Shown here in pieces: positions 11,025 through 22,353 of a DNA stretch of 64,000 nucleotides. How positions within the stretch are numbered: the first letter of the stretch is position 1; the number at the start of each line of letters is the position of its first letter. Position numbers and translations under genes: made by a program. The DNA is from Daldinia sp. FL1419 (taxonomy: Eukaryota > Ascomycota > Sordariomycetes > Xylariales > Hypoxylaceae), in contig MU623365.1 in assembly GCA_025201765.1 (NCBI GenBank), forward strand, positions 186,001 to 250,000, given 5' to 3'. A model generated the notes under the pieces. The model ran no database searches. It had not been told where the DNA came from and was given only the letters and a program-made list of their open reading frames with translations.

Positions 11025-12194
11025 TTAAGCAGCAACGGCGGCGGCCCCTTTCTCAACCTTCTCGTTCGGGCCACCGATCAGGATCTTAATAACTTCTCCC
11101 TGCTTAACCTTCTTGAACGCCTCCTCAGCTTCTTTAAATTGGACGACGGCGCTGACGAGCCTCTTGACGTCGACCTTTCCGCTAGCAACAAGCTCGATGG
11201 CAAGCTTGAAGTCTCCGCTACCGTACCGGAAACTTCCTTTGGCGGTGACCTCCTTAAGACACAAGGACATAATGGGGAATGTGATGTCTGACTTGCCCAT
11301 GCCTCCTTGTACGAAAGTTCCACCTATGCGCACCGCATGCAAGCTTGCCTGGATACTGGGTTCCGCTCCGCTAGCATCGATCACTACGTCAGCACCATCT
11401 GGGAGGTCTGCTTCCTTTTTGATGTTTGCCGCGTTTTGCTCCGCGGGCACGCGTTGGCTGATGTATGTGTGCGTTGAGCAGAAGGACTTAGCGAAGGCAA
11501 GCTTAGACTCGACAATATCAACGGATACTACCTTGGATGCCCCGAAAGCGCGAGCTACAGCAGCACAGAGGAGGCCGACGGGACCAGCTCCCATGACAAT
11601 GACTGACTGACCGGGGGTTATGACCGCTTGTCGGACGATATGGACGGCAACAGCAAGGGGCTCAATCAAGGCGCCCTCTTTCAAGGAGACGTTATCAGGC
11701 AGCTTATAGCAGAAATCGGCAGGGGCCGTCCAGAAGCCTGTGAGTGTGCCATCGTAGGGGGGTGTTGCGGCGAAACGAATCTCGGGACAGAGGTTGTATT
11801 TGCCACTTAAGCAAGGTTGACAACGCCGGCAAGGGTATCCGGGTTCTAAAGCAATACGGTCACCGGGCTTCAACGTCTTCACCTCGGGACCGACTTGGAT
11901 TACAGTGCCAGAAGACTCGTGGCCTAAAATCATGGGCTTCTTAAGAATGTAGTGCCCGATGGCGCCGTGCTCCCAGTAGTGGACGTCCGAACCACAGATA
12001 CCGGTATAGTTCACGGCGACAAGGACATCGTGGGGGCTTTGTATGGATGGGACGGGCCTATCTGAGAATTGAACATCATGGGGTTTATTGAGGATGAAGG
12101 AAAGATTCTAGATTAGGGGTCAATCGTTAGATGGCTGGCTACCCAAGGTAGGTAGGTTGAAGGAAGGACGTACGCTTGCTGATTTGGGATCCAT
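11025..12194 (-). CDS. xdhA: D-xylulose reductase (xylitol dehydrogenase), 367 aa
   Basis: Zinc-dependent medium-chain dehydrogenase converting xylitol and NAD+ to D-xylulose, a step of fungal pentose catabolism. Exons in coding order: 12194-12174 (MDPKSAS) and 12107-11025, with a 66-nt intron (GTACGT..CTAG). The join gives ..SASNLSFILNKPHDVQF.., as in the family; GTG at the head of VNYTGICGSD is an internal Val. Catalytic zinc ligands are the Cys of GICGSD and the His-Glu of GHESSG. The structural zinc is held by the four Cys of CRRCQPCLSGKYNLC. The Rossmann motif is GAGPVG, followed by VSVDIVESKLAFAK, whose Asp fits NAD rather than NADP use. L-arabinitol 4-dehydrogenase is the nearest alternative; the FAATPPYDGTL segment favours xylitol dehydrogenase. 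Confidence 0.9.
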
Positions 12195-13215
12195 TTTATC
12201 TAGGTACTCAGTAAATATGAGAAACGTTATGAAAGAAGGGTATCGAAAGGATGAGTGTTTTAAGATAAATGTTATTGACTTCAATATACAATAAAACAAG
12301 ACTATCGCGAGTTTTGAGAATGGAAACAGGAAGAATGAGATATAAAGTCAAGACACGAACATGAGCGGAAGAAAAAATATTACTCTCCTCCTTTATTCCC
12401 CTCCCGTACTCGGAGAGCTAAGCTATGCTATTGGTATCTCATAGTATCTCATAGTATCTCGTAGTATCTCATAGGAGATAATATTAGTGGGGGGATTATC
12501 CCCGGTTTGACCCCCGGTCCGCAGTTATTATCGCCGTTTTTGTTGGCTTTGGGTCATGATGCAAAGTTGTTACTAGGTAGGTAGTTGCTAATGCTTGCGA
12601 AGACCTTGCAAAAGTTTGTTTGGCTCGGGCTGGAATCACGTTGTCTTTAGCCAACTATTTACCCGAGCCAATCAGCCAAGATGGCGGCGTCTACACAGTG
12701 CGCAGAGCGGGGAGAAAGGTGATCCTAAGGTCGATCCTAAAGTCGCCAAGTATGGTAGCGACAGGAGTCGATCAGGGGACAACAAATTGATTATATCTTC
12801 GGCTTATGATTTATTACTCTTGCTAGTATCGGTTGTTATTATCGTTATTATCGACATTAGCATCGATAATCACGTCGAACTTCCGTGTTGTCGATCGGCC
12901 AAGATGAAACTAGCAAAATGATGATTTGGGTTTGGATTTGGATTTGGAATGGAAAATGGAAAATAGCTCTTCGTTTGGACGAGAAGCGCAATAAAAATGA
13001 TTGGCTGATCGGAAGGATCGGATTGCGGGGCAGTTGGCAGTTGGCGGTGGATCTGCGGGGTGGGAGATTGAACACCGAGCCTTTTTACCTTTTTGTCCGG
13101 CAGAAACTCACCGCTAGGAAATTTCTCTACACCGCCTAGAAAACTACTCCAATAGGTAGTTTATCCAACAATTCTCACCTTTCGCATGTGGTCCGAGAGC
13201 TTGTCGTCGCAAACC
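12195..13215. promoter_or_regulatory. Divergent upstream region between xylitol dehydrogenase (-) and ROK1 (+)
   Basis: About 1.0 kb. It contains a four- to five-copy 10-bp tandem ATAGTATCTC (12431-12474), a TAGGTAGGTAG motif (about 12574), CGTTATTATC-type repeats (about 12836-12870) and a purine-rich GGATTTGGATTT stretch (about 12921-12950). No gene supported. Both promoters lie here by position. Confidence 0.4.
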
Positions 13216-15261
13216 ATGGATATCCTAAAAATTCTGTCCCGTGGGACGAAGAAGTCTGCCACTCAACAAACTGTTCCGAAACCTATCGCAAAACCCACAA
13301 CCCCTCAACTATTCAATGATCCTACTCGAGGTGTCAAGCGAAAAAGGAACGAGGAGGCCACTGCACCGGTGGAAGCTGACGATGACCTTGATGAACTCAA
13401 CTTCTTCGCGCCGAAGACGGCTAAGAAGCCCAGTCCTGAACCTGAGGCCCAGGTAGCGCGTAAAGAAGATTCTCAAAAGCCGGCTCTTGACGAGGAAGAA
13501 GTCCGACAAATCCTTCGGTCACATCGCTTGAAGTTTACTCTTCTATCCTCCCACGAAGAAAAGAAGAAAAAGGTGAAGAAGTCAAAGAAGAAGGAGGAAC
13601 CGAAACCAAAGGCAAAAGATGGAAAGAAGCAGCTTTTCCCCCAGCCGATGACCTCGTTTTCCGAGTTGCGGTCCGTATACAATATTTCAAGTAGACTGGG
13701 GGAGAATCTCGTAAAACAAGGGTATCGGATACCCACCGAGGTACAATTGGGTAGCCTGCCACTCTTAATACAGCCTGAGAGAGCTATATCTACGTCTGCT
13801 GCTGCGGAATTGAATTTCAAAACCGATAACGGGATTGATTTCTTGGCGGTTGCACCCACCGGCAGCGGCAAAACACTCGCCTTCCTGATCCCAGCTGTTA
13901 ATAGCATTTTGCGTAGGAGGGCTGTTGAGACGTCGCTAAAGGACCATATCCTAGAAGTCGTGGTGGTTGCGCCCACGCGAGAGCTTGCTCACCAGATCGT
14001 GAATGAGGGAAGGAAACTTGCGCAAGGCACAGGCGTCAAGGTTGTGGGGATGAAGAAGGGTATGCAAATACCCGTAGAGGGCCAGGCTGACGTCGACGAA
14101 GAATCTTCATCTGAGAGCGAGGATGAGGCCGGTAGCGCTGATGACGATTCGGAGGGCGAACAGAAAAAGGCGACAATAACTAAAACGGATATACTAGTTA
14201 CAACGCCACTACTTTTACGAAACTACCTAAAATCGAGGACGTTACCAACAGTTAAATTATTGATTCTTGACGAGGCGGACGTCCTTTTAGATCCTCTCTT
14301 CCGCGAGCAGACTCTCGGGATCTGGTCTGCTTGTACTAACGACTCGCTACGGCTCACGTGTTGGTCCGCGACTATGGGGTCTAATATTGAGGGTCTCGTC
14401 TTGGAGCAACTCCAATCTCGGGGGTCTTCTTCCGTTCCTCTGATCCGTCTTGTTGTTGGGCTGAAGGACACTGCGGTCCCGAGCATTAATCACAAGCTTA
14501 TATATACTGCTACAGAACAGGGCAAACTATTTGCGCTCCGTCAACTTTTGCATCCCAAATCTTCAAACGATTCGATGCCCCAAATGAGGCTCCCTTTCCT
14601 GGTATTTACTCAGACGATTGAACGCGCTACTGCTTTGCACGACGAGCTGAAGTTTGATATACCCGCAGAAGCTGGTGGCTCGTCTCGTATCGCGGCTCTG
14701 CATTCGTCAATGTCCGACACGGCACGTTCCAACATCGTTGCTCGATTCCGGGCGGGTGAAATTTGGGTTCTAATTACAACCGACCTCCTTATGCGGGGTA
14801 TCGATTTCCGCGGGGTTAACGGTGTGATTAACTACGATGTCCCAACATCCGCAGCAGCCTACGTTCACCGCGTAGGTCGAACCGGGCGTGCGGGTCACGA
14901 GGGTGGTGTGGCAGTGACGTTTTATACTAATGAAGACGTTACATATCTGAAGAGCATCGCCAACGTTATCGCGCTAAGTGAGAAGCAAGCCGGAAAGAGT
15001 AGCGAAGAGAGTGTTCCCAAATGGCTGATAGACTCGCTGCCAAAGGTTGGTAAAGATGAAAAGAAGAAGCTGAAGAAACGGGGTGTAGAGTCTCGACGAG
15101 GCACCAAGGCTGCCAAGATAACAACTCAAAGCGCGTGGGAGAGACGAAAGGAGAATAATAAACGCGGTGCGATTGCTGGGAGTAAGAAGAGGAAGACACA
15201 GGAGACGGTTAGTGATACCCAAGTACAGGAAGATGGCGAGTGGGATGGAATAGGGGATTGA
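13216..15261 (+). CDS. ROK1: ATP-dependent RNA helicase ROK1 (DEAD-box), 681 aa
   Basis: DEAD-box helicase of the small-subunit processome, acting in 18S rRNA maturation in the nucleolus. Single exon. Motifs in order: Q-motif region (..GYRIPTEVQLGSLPLL), I APTGSGKT (Lys219, codon 13870), Ia APTRELA, II LDEADVLL, III SAT, IV region FLVFTQTIERA, V TTDLLMRGIDF, VI YVHRVGRTGRAG. The N-terminus (MDILKILSRGTKK) is the usual ROK1 beginning, so the ATG at 13216 (context AACCATGG) was preferred to an in-frame ATG at 13186. An acidic Ser/Glu insert (..DEESSSESEDEAGS..) sits between motifs Ia and II. The C-terminal tail is Lys-rich with nuclear-localisation-like stretches (KKLKKRG, GSKKRKTQ). Confidence 0.95.
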   Translation: MDILKILSRGTKKSATQQTVPKPIAKPTTPQLFNDPTRGVKRKRNEEATAPVEADDDLDELNFFAPKTAKKPSPEPEAQVARKEDSQKPALDEEEVRQILRSHRLKFTLLSSHEEKKKKVKKSKKKEEPKPKAKDGKKQLFPQPMTSFSELRSVYNISSRLGENLVKQGYRIPTEVQLGSLPLLIQPERAISTSAAAELNFKTDNGIDFLAVAPTGSGKTLAFLIPAVNSILRRRAVETSLKDHILEVVVVAPTRELAHQIVNEGRKLAQGTGVKVVGMKKGMQIPVEGQADVDEESSSESEDEAGSADDDSEGEQKKATITKTDILVTTPLLLRNYLKSRTLPTVKLLILDEADVLLDPLFREQTLGIWSACTNDSLRLTCWSATMGSNIEGLVLEQLQSRGSSSVPLIRLVVGLKDTAVPSINHKLIYTATEQGKLFALRQLLHPKSSNDSMPQMRLPFLVFTQTIERATALHDELKFDIPAEAGGSSRIAALHSSMSDTARSNIVARFRAGEIWVLITTDLLMRGIDFRGVNGVINYDVPTSAAAYVHRVGRTGRAGHEGGVAVTFYTNEDVTYLKSIANVIALSEKQAGKSSEESVPKWLIDSLPKVGKDEKKKLKKRGVESRRGTKAAKITTQSAWERRKENNKRGAIAGSKKRKTQETVSDTQVQEDGEWDGIGD

Positions 15262-15779
15262 GCGCATGCGCGGCTTGTGTATAGGGGCTTACAATGCTAA
15301 GCCTAACGTTAACTGATAATATCTACCTACTCTTGAACGATCTAACCTACTCGATCCGCAACTAAACTATTTTATCACCTCGAAGCTATCGATTAGGCCT
15401 TACGTAGGTATTATATTGCTTTGGTAGCCTTTGTCGGTAATATCGGATTAATTATTGGTCAATTGATCTTCACGTCATCCAGTTGCCGAATGGCGAAGGC
15501 ATCTTCTTAGCGGAATTAGGGCGTTGTGGGGCTCCGATACCTAACTCCACAGCGTTTTTAGCGATTGAGTCTAGGCGATAACGGCTATCTCAGGTTCAAT
15601 CTTTACCCTCGGGGAAGCTCGTCCGTCCGTATTACCTCTTACTCCCCTCTCGATTATTTGTATCTTCCCGGATATAACGAATCAGAAGTAACTGCGGGTA
15701 TATACTTCTCCTTTAAAGCTGTGTAAAATAATAAGATGTCATAGTCATTGTTCGAGGTCCAAGACACACTTGATTCAGT
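15262..15779. other. Intergenic gap between ROK1 and D-lactate dehydrogenase
   Basis: 518 bp, no gene. Contains the ROK1 3' UTR and the D-lactate dehydrogenase promoter; a CTTACGTAGGTA motif lies near 15400. Confidence 0.5.
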
Positions 15780-17788
15780 ATGTCGCGACTCGCATGTCGA
15801 TCGACCCACGCCGCCCTTCGGTGCGTCGGCGTCCCTAGACCCCTCCGAATATCGTCGCCATGCGTCGCATCCGTTCGGAGTGCGCGCCCGTACGCTACAG
15901 AGAGGAAGGACCAGGGTTCTAGCTTCCAGGGCCAGATGCTAGAGAGTATAAGCTCACGTATTGCGCGCGAGAAGGCGGAGAGAGAAAAGTTTGCGAAGGA
16001 GCGACAAGAGCTTGCGGGAACGAGACGCTGGGCTACAACGTTTGGTAAGAATACCCCGAGCATATGGGTATGGAAATACCGAAGCTGACGATTGCCAATG
16101 GCTAGTTGTGCTCGGCACTGCTCTTGGTTCCTACTACTTGGGCACCAAAGCTCCCCGCGATGTCGACCCTGCCTCAACTCTTCCCCTAGCATTAGTTCGC
16201 GACCCGAAATACAAGAACGACAAATCGAACCTCGAAGCCGCATGGGCCGACTTCGCGAGCATTGTTGGAAAAGAAAATGTCAGCACCTTGGAGTCTGACC
16301 TGCAGACCCACGCCAACTCGGATTGGTCGAGCTACCGCAGTAAGGAGTCGGAGAAGTCGTTCATGGTGGTCTACCCGGCTTCGACGGAGGAGGTTAGCCA
16401 GATTATGAAGATATGCCACTCGCGACGGATACCGGTGGTCGGTTATAGCGGGGGTACCAGCTTAGAAGGTCACTTCACGCCGACGAATGGGGGTATCTGC
16501 GTAGATTTCCGGAGGATGGATAAGATCATCGCGCTTCACAAGGATGATTTAGACGTTGTTGTACAGCCGGCAGTCGGCTGGGAACTTCTCAACGAGGAAA
16601 TTGGTAAAGAAAACCTGTTCTTCCCTCCCGACCCGGGCCCAGGCGCTCAGATTGGGGGTATGATTGGTACGGGGTGCAGTGGCACGAATGCTTACCGATA
16701 TGGTACTATGAGGGAATGGGTTCTGTCGCTTACCGTCGTGCTTGCCGACGGCACCGTAATAAAAACTAGGCAACGGCCGAGGAAGAGCTCCGCGGGCTAC
16801 GATTTGACGAAGCTATTCATTGGTAGCGAAGGCACGCTCGGTCTGGTAACAGAAGCAACTCTTAAGCTCACAACGAAGCCCGTTAGCACGAGCGTCGCGG
16901 TTTGCGGTTTCGGCACCATTAGGCAGGCTGCGGACTGCGTCGCAAAGGTCGTCGGAGAGGGTGTCCCGGTTGCTGCCGTTGAAATTCTAGACGAAGAGCA
17001 GATGAGGTGCATTAACAAAGCTGGCATGACATCAAAACAATGGAAAGAGGTTCCTACTCTGTTCTTCAAGTTCTCCGGCACCGAACGTGGTGTCAAGGAG
17101 CAAATTCAGATAGTCCAGGAAATGGCTAAGTTAACCGGTAGCAAGAGTTTCGAGTTTGCCCGCTCCGAGACCGAAAAGGCCGAGCTGTGGAGCGCGCGAA
17201 AGGAGGCTTTATGGAGCACAATGTCCGTCGCTAAGCCCGACGAGAAGGTATGGACCGGAGATGTGGCTGTGCCCATGAGCCGATTACCACTCCTTATCGA
17301 GGAAACAAAGGACGATATGAAGAAAAGTGGCATGTACGGCACGATCGTCGGACATGTTGGAGACGGAAACTTTCACAGTAAGTGTCCTGGACTCAGTATA
17401 ACGAGCGTTCTAACGAGGTATTAGTCATTCTGCTCTCTAACCCTGAGCAAAGAGATGCTGCCGAAGAGCTAGTACACCGTATGGTGAAGAGAGCGGTCGA
17501 ATTAGAGGGAACAGTAACGGTAGGCTCTTCTTGGTAGCATCCCACCATCAGATCTAACAGGTATAGGGCGAACACGGAGTTGGTCTAGTCAAGAGGGACT
17601 ACCTACCACACGAACTCGGCGAAAGCACGGTAGATACGATGAGAAAGGTAAGCTTCTAACAATCCCGTGACTCGTGTCATACTAATATTCCATAGATCAA
17701 GCAAGCGTTGGACCCTCTCGGTCTGCTGAACGCCGGCAAGGTTGTCCGGGTACATAGGCCGAAGCCCGGTGAGATCCCCGAATGGTGA
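15780..17788 (+). CDS. DLD1: D-lactate dehydrogenase (cytochrome), mitochondrial, 601 aa
   Basis: FAD-linked D-lactate:cytochrome c oxidoreductase of the mitochondrial inner membrane. Five exons: 15780-16044, 16106-17377, 17425-17519, 17567-17647, 17696-17788 (1806 nt); all four introns are 46-61 nt, GT..TAG. The N-terminus is an Arg-rich presequence (MSRLACRSTHAALRC..), followed across intron 1 by a short hydrophobic segment (VVLGTALGSYYLG). PCMH-type FAD-binding motifs: VVGYSGGTSLEGH, PPDPGPGAQIGGMIGTGCSG, IGSEGTLGLVTEATL. The C-terminal FAD-oxidase domain contains the GHVGDGNFH motif split by intron 2 and GEHGVGLVKRDYL after intron 3. The protein ends ..RVHRPKPGEIPEW. The length fits the family. 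Assignment is secure; D-2-hydroxyglutarate dehydrogenase is a less likely relative. Confidence 0.93.
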
Positions 17789-18124
17789 AGCTACTGTATT
17801 ATTGGCACTGTATAGGCGACGTGATTAATCCGTAAATGCTTCCTATCTATATCCCGGCGTATTGCCTGAAAATACCAATTTTGTAACTTCACTTGTACTC
17901 ATTTCCATACTTCATTTATTTGAAATACTTGCGAGTGCAGCTGTGTAGGAACCGATTCTATGTTTGGGTGTAAATATTGCATTTTCACTCTATTAAATTT
18001 TCAATGCGGTGAGGCATCTACTCCATGCGAATTACCTACTCCTAGGCTCGACCGCGGTCTCGAACCACAGCTACCCCTAAACGCCAATCCCAAATCCGGA
18101 AACTTGATTTGAGATATGGCTTCA
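17789..18124. other. Convergent 3' region between D-lactate dehydrogenase and tyrosinase-like gene
   Basis: 336 bp, no gene seen; 3' UTRs of both converging genes. Confidence 0.5.
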
Positions 18125-19587
18125 TCATTCGTACACGAAGCAGAAAGGCGAAGCGCCTACCGTGTCGAGCAGTTCGCGGTACGTGAAGACTCCGCCAACC
18201 GGGGTAATGTCTAGCACGTCTTCTAGTGTTCCGTTGCGGCTCGCGGGCATGTTCATCATGGTGATGGTTCCGGCCATGGTCTATGTTTCCGGGTTAGTGC
18301 CTGAACCTTCGCATGGTAGGAATCCGGGTGGCCTTACCTGTCGCTTCTCCCAGTCGAGGTTCTGCCAGATGAAGTACATGCGGTCGATCTGTCCGTGGTG
18401 CTGGTAGAAACCGGGCTCTAGAGGCGAGAAGTAGAAGTCCCCGCCCGGGTCACCGGCTATGTAGTTACGTGTTAGCTAAACCCGCGCCCGCTCCGAAACC
18501 GCCACTCAAGGCTTACCAATGGCGAAGTGGCCACCGCCGTGGACGGCGAATCCCCATTTCCGAGCCTCGGGCCAGCGGAAATCACCTTGCAAGTTGGCCT
18601 GGAACAAGGCGATGTCGGGGCTCTCGAGGATAGTCTCCGTGGTATTCTTGAGAGAAGCCCATTGCGCGCAGATCTGGGTGTTTAGATCTCGCTTGAGACA
18701 TCGCGGGTTATACGCCAGCGGGTCGGCGGCGGTATTGGGTCCGAAGTTGACGGTGTAGTTGACGAAGGGGCCGTGTGTAACACAGCCGCCGCCTGAGCCG
18801 CCCGGGAAAAAGCCGTTGGTTTGGTTGACCTTCTCTCCGTTTGATCCTAGAGACGTCTCGGAGCCATCGAATAGGGGCGATTTTTCAACGCTTTGGGCGT
18901 CGAGACCCCACTACGTTTGGAGTTAACCCTATGATATGTACAGGATTTGGCAGAAAATCAACTTACCTCCCAGTACGGGAATGCGCCCTCGTAGCCGCAC
19001 AAAGTCCTAAGCTTCTCCTCGAAGGTCCAGACGTAGAGTCTGTGGAAGAGGAGGAAGTAGGCCTACGAACTCTATTAGAATCTCGTTCAGGAGATGCGCC
19101 GGTGTAGATGACCTACGGAGTTGTGAACGTAAGGCGTCATCTTGTAGTGCAAAACACCGAAGCTATCGAACATGGACCTGCCCAGGTTTGTTAGCATCGC
19201 GTGCCTATGTATCAATCTCGACTTCAGAACTTACTTCGGGCCGGTGACGTTTTTGTACACGTTTGGCAGCTCCATGAGACATTCGACGGCCTTGACGTAT
19301 GCCTTCCGTTCTTCGCCAGGGATGGTTCTCCTATTCAAGGGTTAGAACCGCGTCGCGATGGTAAAATGTTCCGCATACCATTCCTTGCGCCTCCTAACAT
19401 TCTCCTTGGTACAATTCCCAGAAGCACCCTCCAGTCGGGCTAAGGCATTGTCCAAGGCTGTCTTGCTCATATCCTGCAAGGCTTTGCCCGAATCGATATC
19501 TTCCTGGGGGTAATCGGCGCCGAGAGCGAGCCCCTGAAGGGACGCGCCCGCGAGAGCAAACGTCACTAACTTCTTGAGGAACCCCAT
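18125..19587 (-). CDS. Secreted tyrosinase-family type-3 copper protein, 376 aa
   Basis: Seven exons in coding order: 19587-19379, 19330-19235, 19177-19117, 19062-18967, 18910-18517, 18456-18338, 18280-18125 (1131 nt); every intron is GT..AG and 47-60 nt. No single open frame covers more than exon 1. The protein starts with a signal peptide (MGFLKKLVTFALAGASLQG..). The CuA ligands are His112, His120 and His129 (GVLHYK, YVHNS, LLFHRLY). The CuB ligands are His278 and His282 (AVHGGGHFA) plus a His of FYQHHGQIDRMYFIW (305/306). All six copper histidines are present, so an o-phenol-oxidising enzyme is expected; the real substrate is unknown. There is no Cys-X-His beside the second CuA His, unlike classical fungal tyrosinases, and no C-terminal masking domain. 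It is convergent with D-lactate dehydrogenase and has no biosynthetic neighbours. Confidence 0.88.
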
Positions 19588-21775
19588 TGCAAAAAGCCGC
19601 AATAGTGACTACTCGTTTATTTTCTCTCTCTCCCTTCTTCTGGGAATGACAAGAAATGCGGCCCCCTATATCCTCTGCTCCCTCGCCCAACCCGGAGGAG
19701 CAACGAATTATTGTATACCCCTATCCGCCAAGACCCGCCAGGCTGCGAGTATGGCAGAATGGCAAAATGTGGGGAACCCATGTCCGCATGGAAGCGACTC
19801 AGGGAAACGAACCAGGGGGGTGGTTGAGCACGAGCAAAAAGTAAGGTCAAAACGTTACCTAAGAGCGCAATATACGGCGAGGCAATTTTTTGCAGTTCCG
19901 TCGCTGTCGCTGATATTAAATTCGGGCGCACGCCATTGGCCGCGAGGCGCTGATCATCGCCTTAGCGATGGGAAAGGGTAGTCGACCAAAGTGCCGGACG
20001 CACCGCACAGCCAGAAACACGACTACCCAAAAGGGGGGGGGAGAGTCAGAAGCCAGAGGGCTAAATAGAGTGGCAGAATTCCGCTCGCTATTGGCCCCCA
20101 GACACTCCTCCCCCCCTTGCCGAGTCGCTTGATTGAGCGGTCACTTGATTTCTGCCGGCGAGCGTAATTACCTGCCATTGCCATGGACAGAAAACAATCA
20201 CCAATACCAATCCCCCCTTTTCCGTCGCCAGGCTCTCGCAAATGACCTCTCGCCGCAGGCGTCCCAAACAGGACGCGACGCAGATACTCGGGCCGGGGCG
20301 GCACGGCAGGCAGCGAGTCGAACGTGCTCGTTGGCCTGCGTACTGGGACATTTATCCACCAGGTTGGGACCGGGGTCCGGGTTGTATATTGCCATGTCGT
20401 ATATCCGCGCAGAGGGAGCCAACTTGGCGCAACGCGTGTATCCGCCTCTTGCATAGATGGCGCGCTCCGGGTCTATATAATTAGGACAAGGCTTCGCACG
20501 CGGCACTTGCGTCCTGCGCGGTGGTAGCGAGTGCTGGATATGCCGGTTACCCGAGCTGGAGAGGAATGAGTAGGGACTTATTTTATTTCTTTCGGTCATC
20601 GTTACCTAGTATTGGCCTATCCTTGCTTTTGCGTGCTCGAGGAGATGGCCCCGGGGTGCGTAGATTGTATACAAGCTTTTTTTTTTTTTTTTTTCACTCG
20701 GCGGATAATGGGCGTAATATAGACCAGCGGCCGGCAGGCAAGGGAGGATGGTGATTCAGCTGCCGTGGCTGAATGAGTATTGCGATGGGAATTCCTGTTA
20801 GAATTACCTATGATACGATTGATGACGACGATATTTCGAGAGCAACGTGGTATGAATGTCGGAACATCACCCTATCCGATATTCCTAGAATGTCACCATG
20901 TTACTGTCATCAAGCTTCTGTCATACGTATGCCGCGTTCTCAACTCGGCCCTTAGGGCCAGGGGGTGTTAATGAAGATAGACGAGGGAGTATAAATCTGA
21001 AATGACGTGGTCAGCCAGGTTTTCCAAATCTTCTCACTGACTTTTTATTCACTCTTGGCTTGTGTTACCTACGTCTCCGGCTATTATAGTATTTGTCATG
21101 TTCAAGAGGCAATACTTTTTATTACATGGAGTGAAATTGGTGCAAGGGGATATTATATTTCTATTACATAAATACTTACTGTCTACCAATGGCAAATTTT
21201 CGATACTCAAACCCAGCCTTGGCTTAATAGGGGTCAAAAATAGCCTTGCTACCACAATAAAGTTGAAGCATGTGGCTATCCCAAAATACATGCACCGATT
21301 CTAATGCCAGGCTCGAAATCACTCTACTCTAACCGGCGCGCGGCATGATTCGAGTCTAGGCACCTATTTATACCGCCTGAATTGGCAGAAGTAGTCTGCC
21401 TCATGAATACAGTAATATTCACATGTGAGGGATATATGGTTGGTAGGTAGGTACCCAGGTATCCTATAGTTCTCTATTCCTTGTGAGAATGTCATTTAAG
21501 ATATCTATTTGATCCTCAATTTGTTGGTAAGTTTAAAGCTATATCCTTGTCTAGTTTCCGTGGTAGTAAGACTCATTCTATCGTTTTCTCTTCTGATTTC
21601 CCCTTTCCACGTAAGCCTAACAATACTACGCAAAACCCCAGTTGATGAATGAGATCAGCTATAAGTAGGTACCTAACCTTCTGATGCCAAGGATGAATCG
21701 GCTATGAGAATCACCCTGACGGAAAGAGGGGTGATAGTCGCTATCGTGTTTAAGGACCAGGGATCCTACCCGGTG
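19588..21775. other. GC-rich then AT-rich gene-free stretch
   Basis: No gene supported. 19.6-20.6 kb looks GC-rich, with overlapping open frames on several strands and frames, which is what base composition alone gives. A GATATAGG stretch on the minus strand (about 19665-19672), 80 bp before the tyrosinase ATG, could be its TATA element. A second TATA-like CTATATAA (20473-20480) on the plus strand precedes no recognisable gene. A T18 tract lies at 20677-20694. From about 20.75 kb the sequence turns AT-rich. Confidence 0.45.
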
Positions 21776-22353
21776 GGTTGGACGTGAATCTCCACCGCTT
21801 CGAGAATATCTTCTCCAATAGAATATTTCGCGAAGGAGTTTATGGATTTGTTGCTGGTGGGTTTGATGGAAACACAGTTGCCCCCTGATCTATGGATTGA
21901 AAGGTGCGCCTGATACATCGCGTAAGGGATTTTACCGTATCGGTGACAATCAGACTGTAGATGATTCTGCGCCTTTAGGCGGGGAGAAATGCTAATCAGT
22001 AAGTGGACGCAAAAGGAGCTGAATTCTCGATTGGTAATGCCGCAGCCCCCAGTCCAAATCCTGGATACCGGCTTAGGAGACCACTTACTCGGGTCGCGGC
22101 CTATTATGTAGAGTTTGACAAAGACATTAGCGTGATAGATGTCTATGGTACCAAGTATAGCTTCAATCTCCGGCTGGATAACCGTTCAAACTGTTCGAGT
22201 GCAGGACCACGAGGCCACCACGCCTTGTGTCTGCCAATTGTGGATGAAACGATCTCGCTGCTAATGGATTGTCTCGGATTTTACCATCGTCGTAGTTTCA
22301 ATAATAGTCTAGTGAAAAGCATGTGGTATTCCGCGCTTGGTTGTCACGAATAG
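21776..22353 (+). pseudogene. Decayed reading frame, unrecognised
   Basis: The frame reads ..NLHRFENIFSNRIFREG.. into ..VYGFVAGGFDGNTVAP and is then broken by TGA (about 21887) and further stops. After a frame change it becomes open again at 22003-22353 (..PRGHHALCLPIVDETISL.., ending ..MWYSALGCHE). The amino-acid texture looks protein-derived rather than random, but I cannot name a family and the two parts may not belong together. No splice scheme rescues the whole. Treated as a relic. Confidence 0.35.

Noticed and set aside
15713..16243. 176-aa minus-strand frame
   Set aside because: Covers exon 1 and intron 1 of D-lactate dehydrogenase on the opposite strand; no family resemblance.
18125..19587. 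Secondary-metabolite cluster around the tyrosinase-like gene
   Set aside because: Neighbours are D-lactate dehydrogenase and empty DNA; no synthase, transporter or regulator is adjacent.
20023..20599. Several overlapping 80-143-aa frames on both strands
   Set aside because: They overlap in many frames at once in a GC-rich patch, which is expected from base composition; no motif, start context or splice signal favours one.
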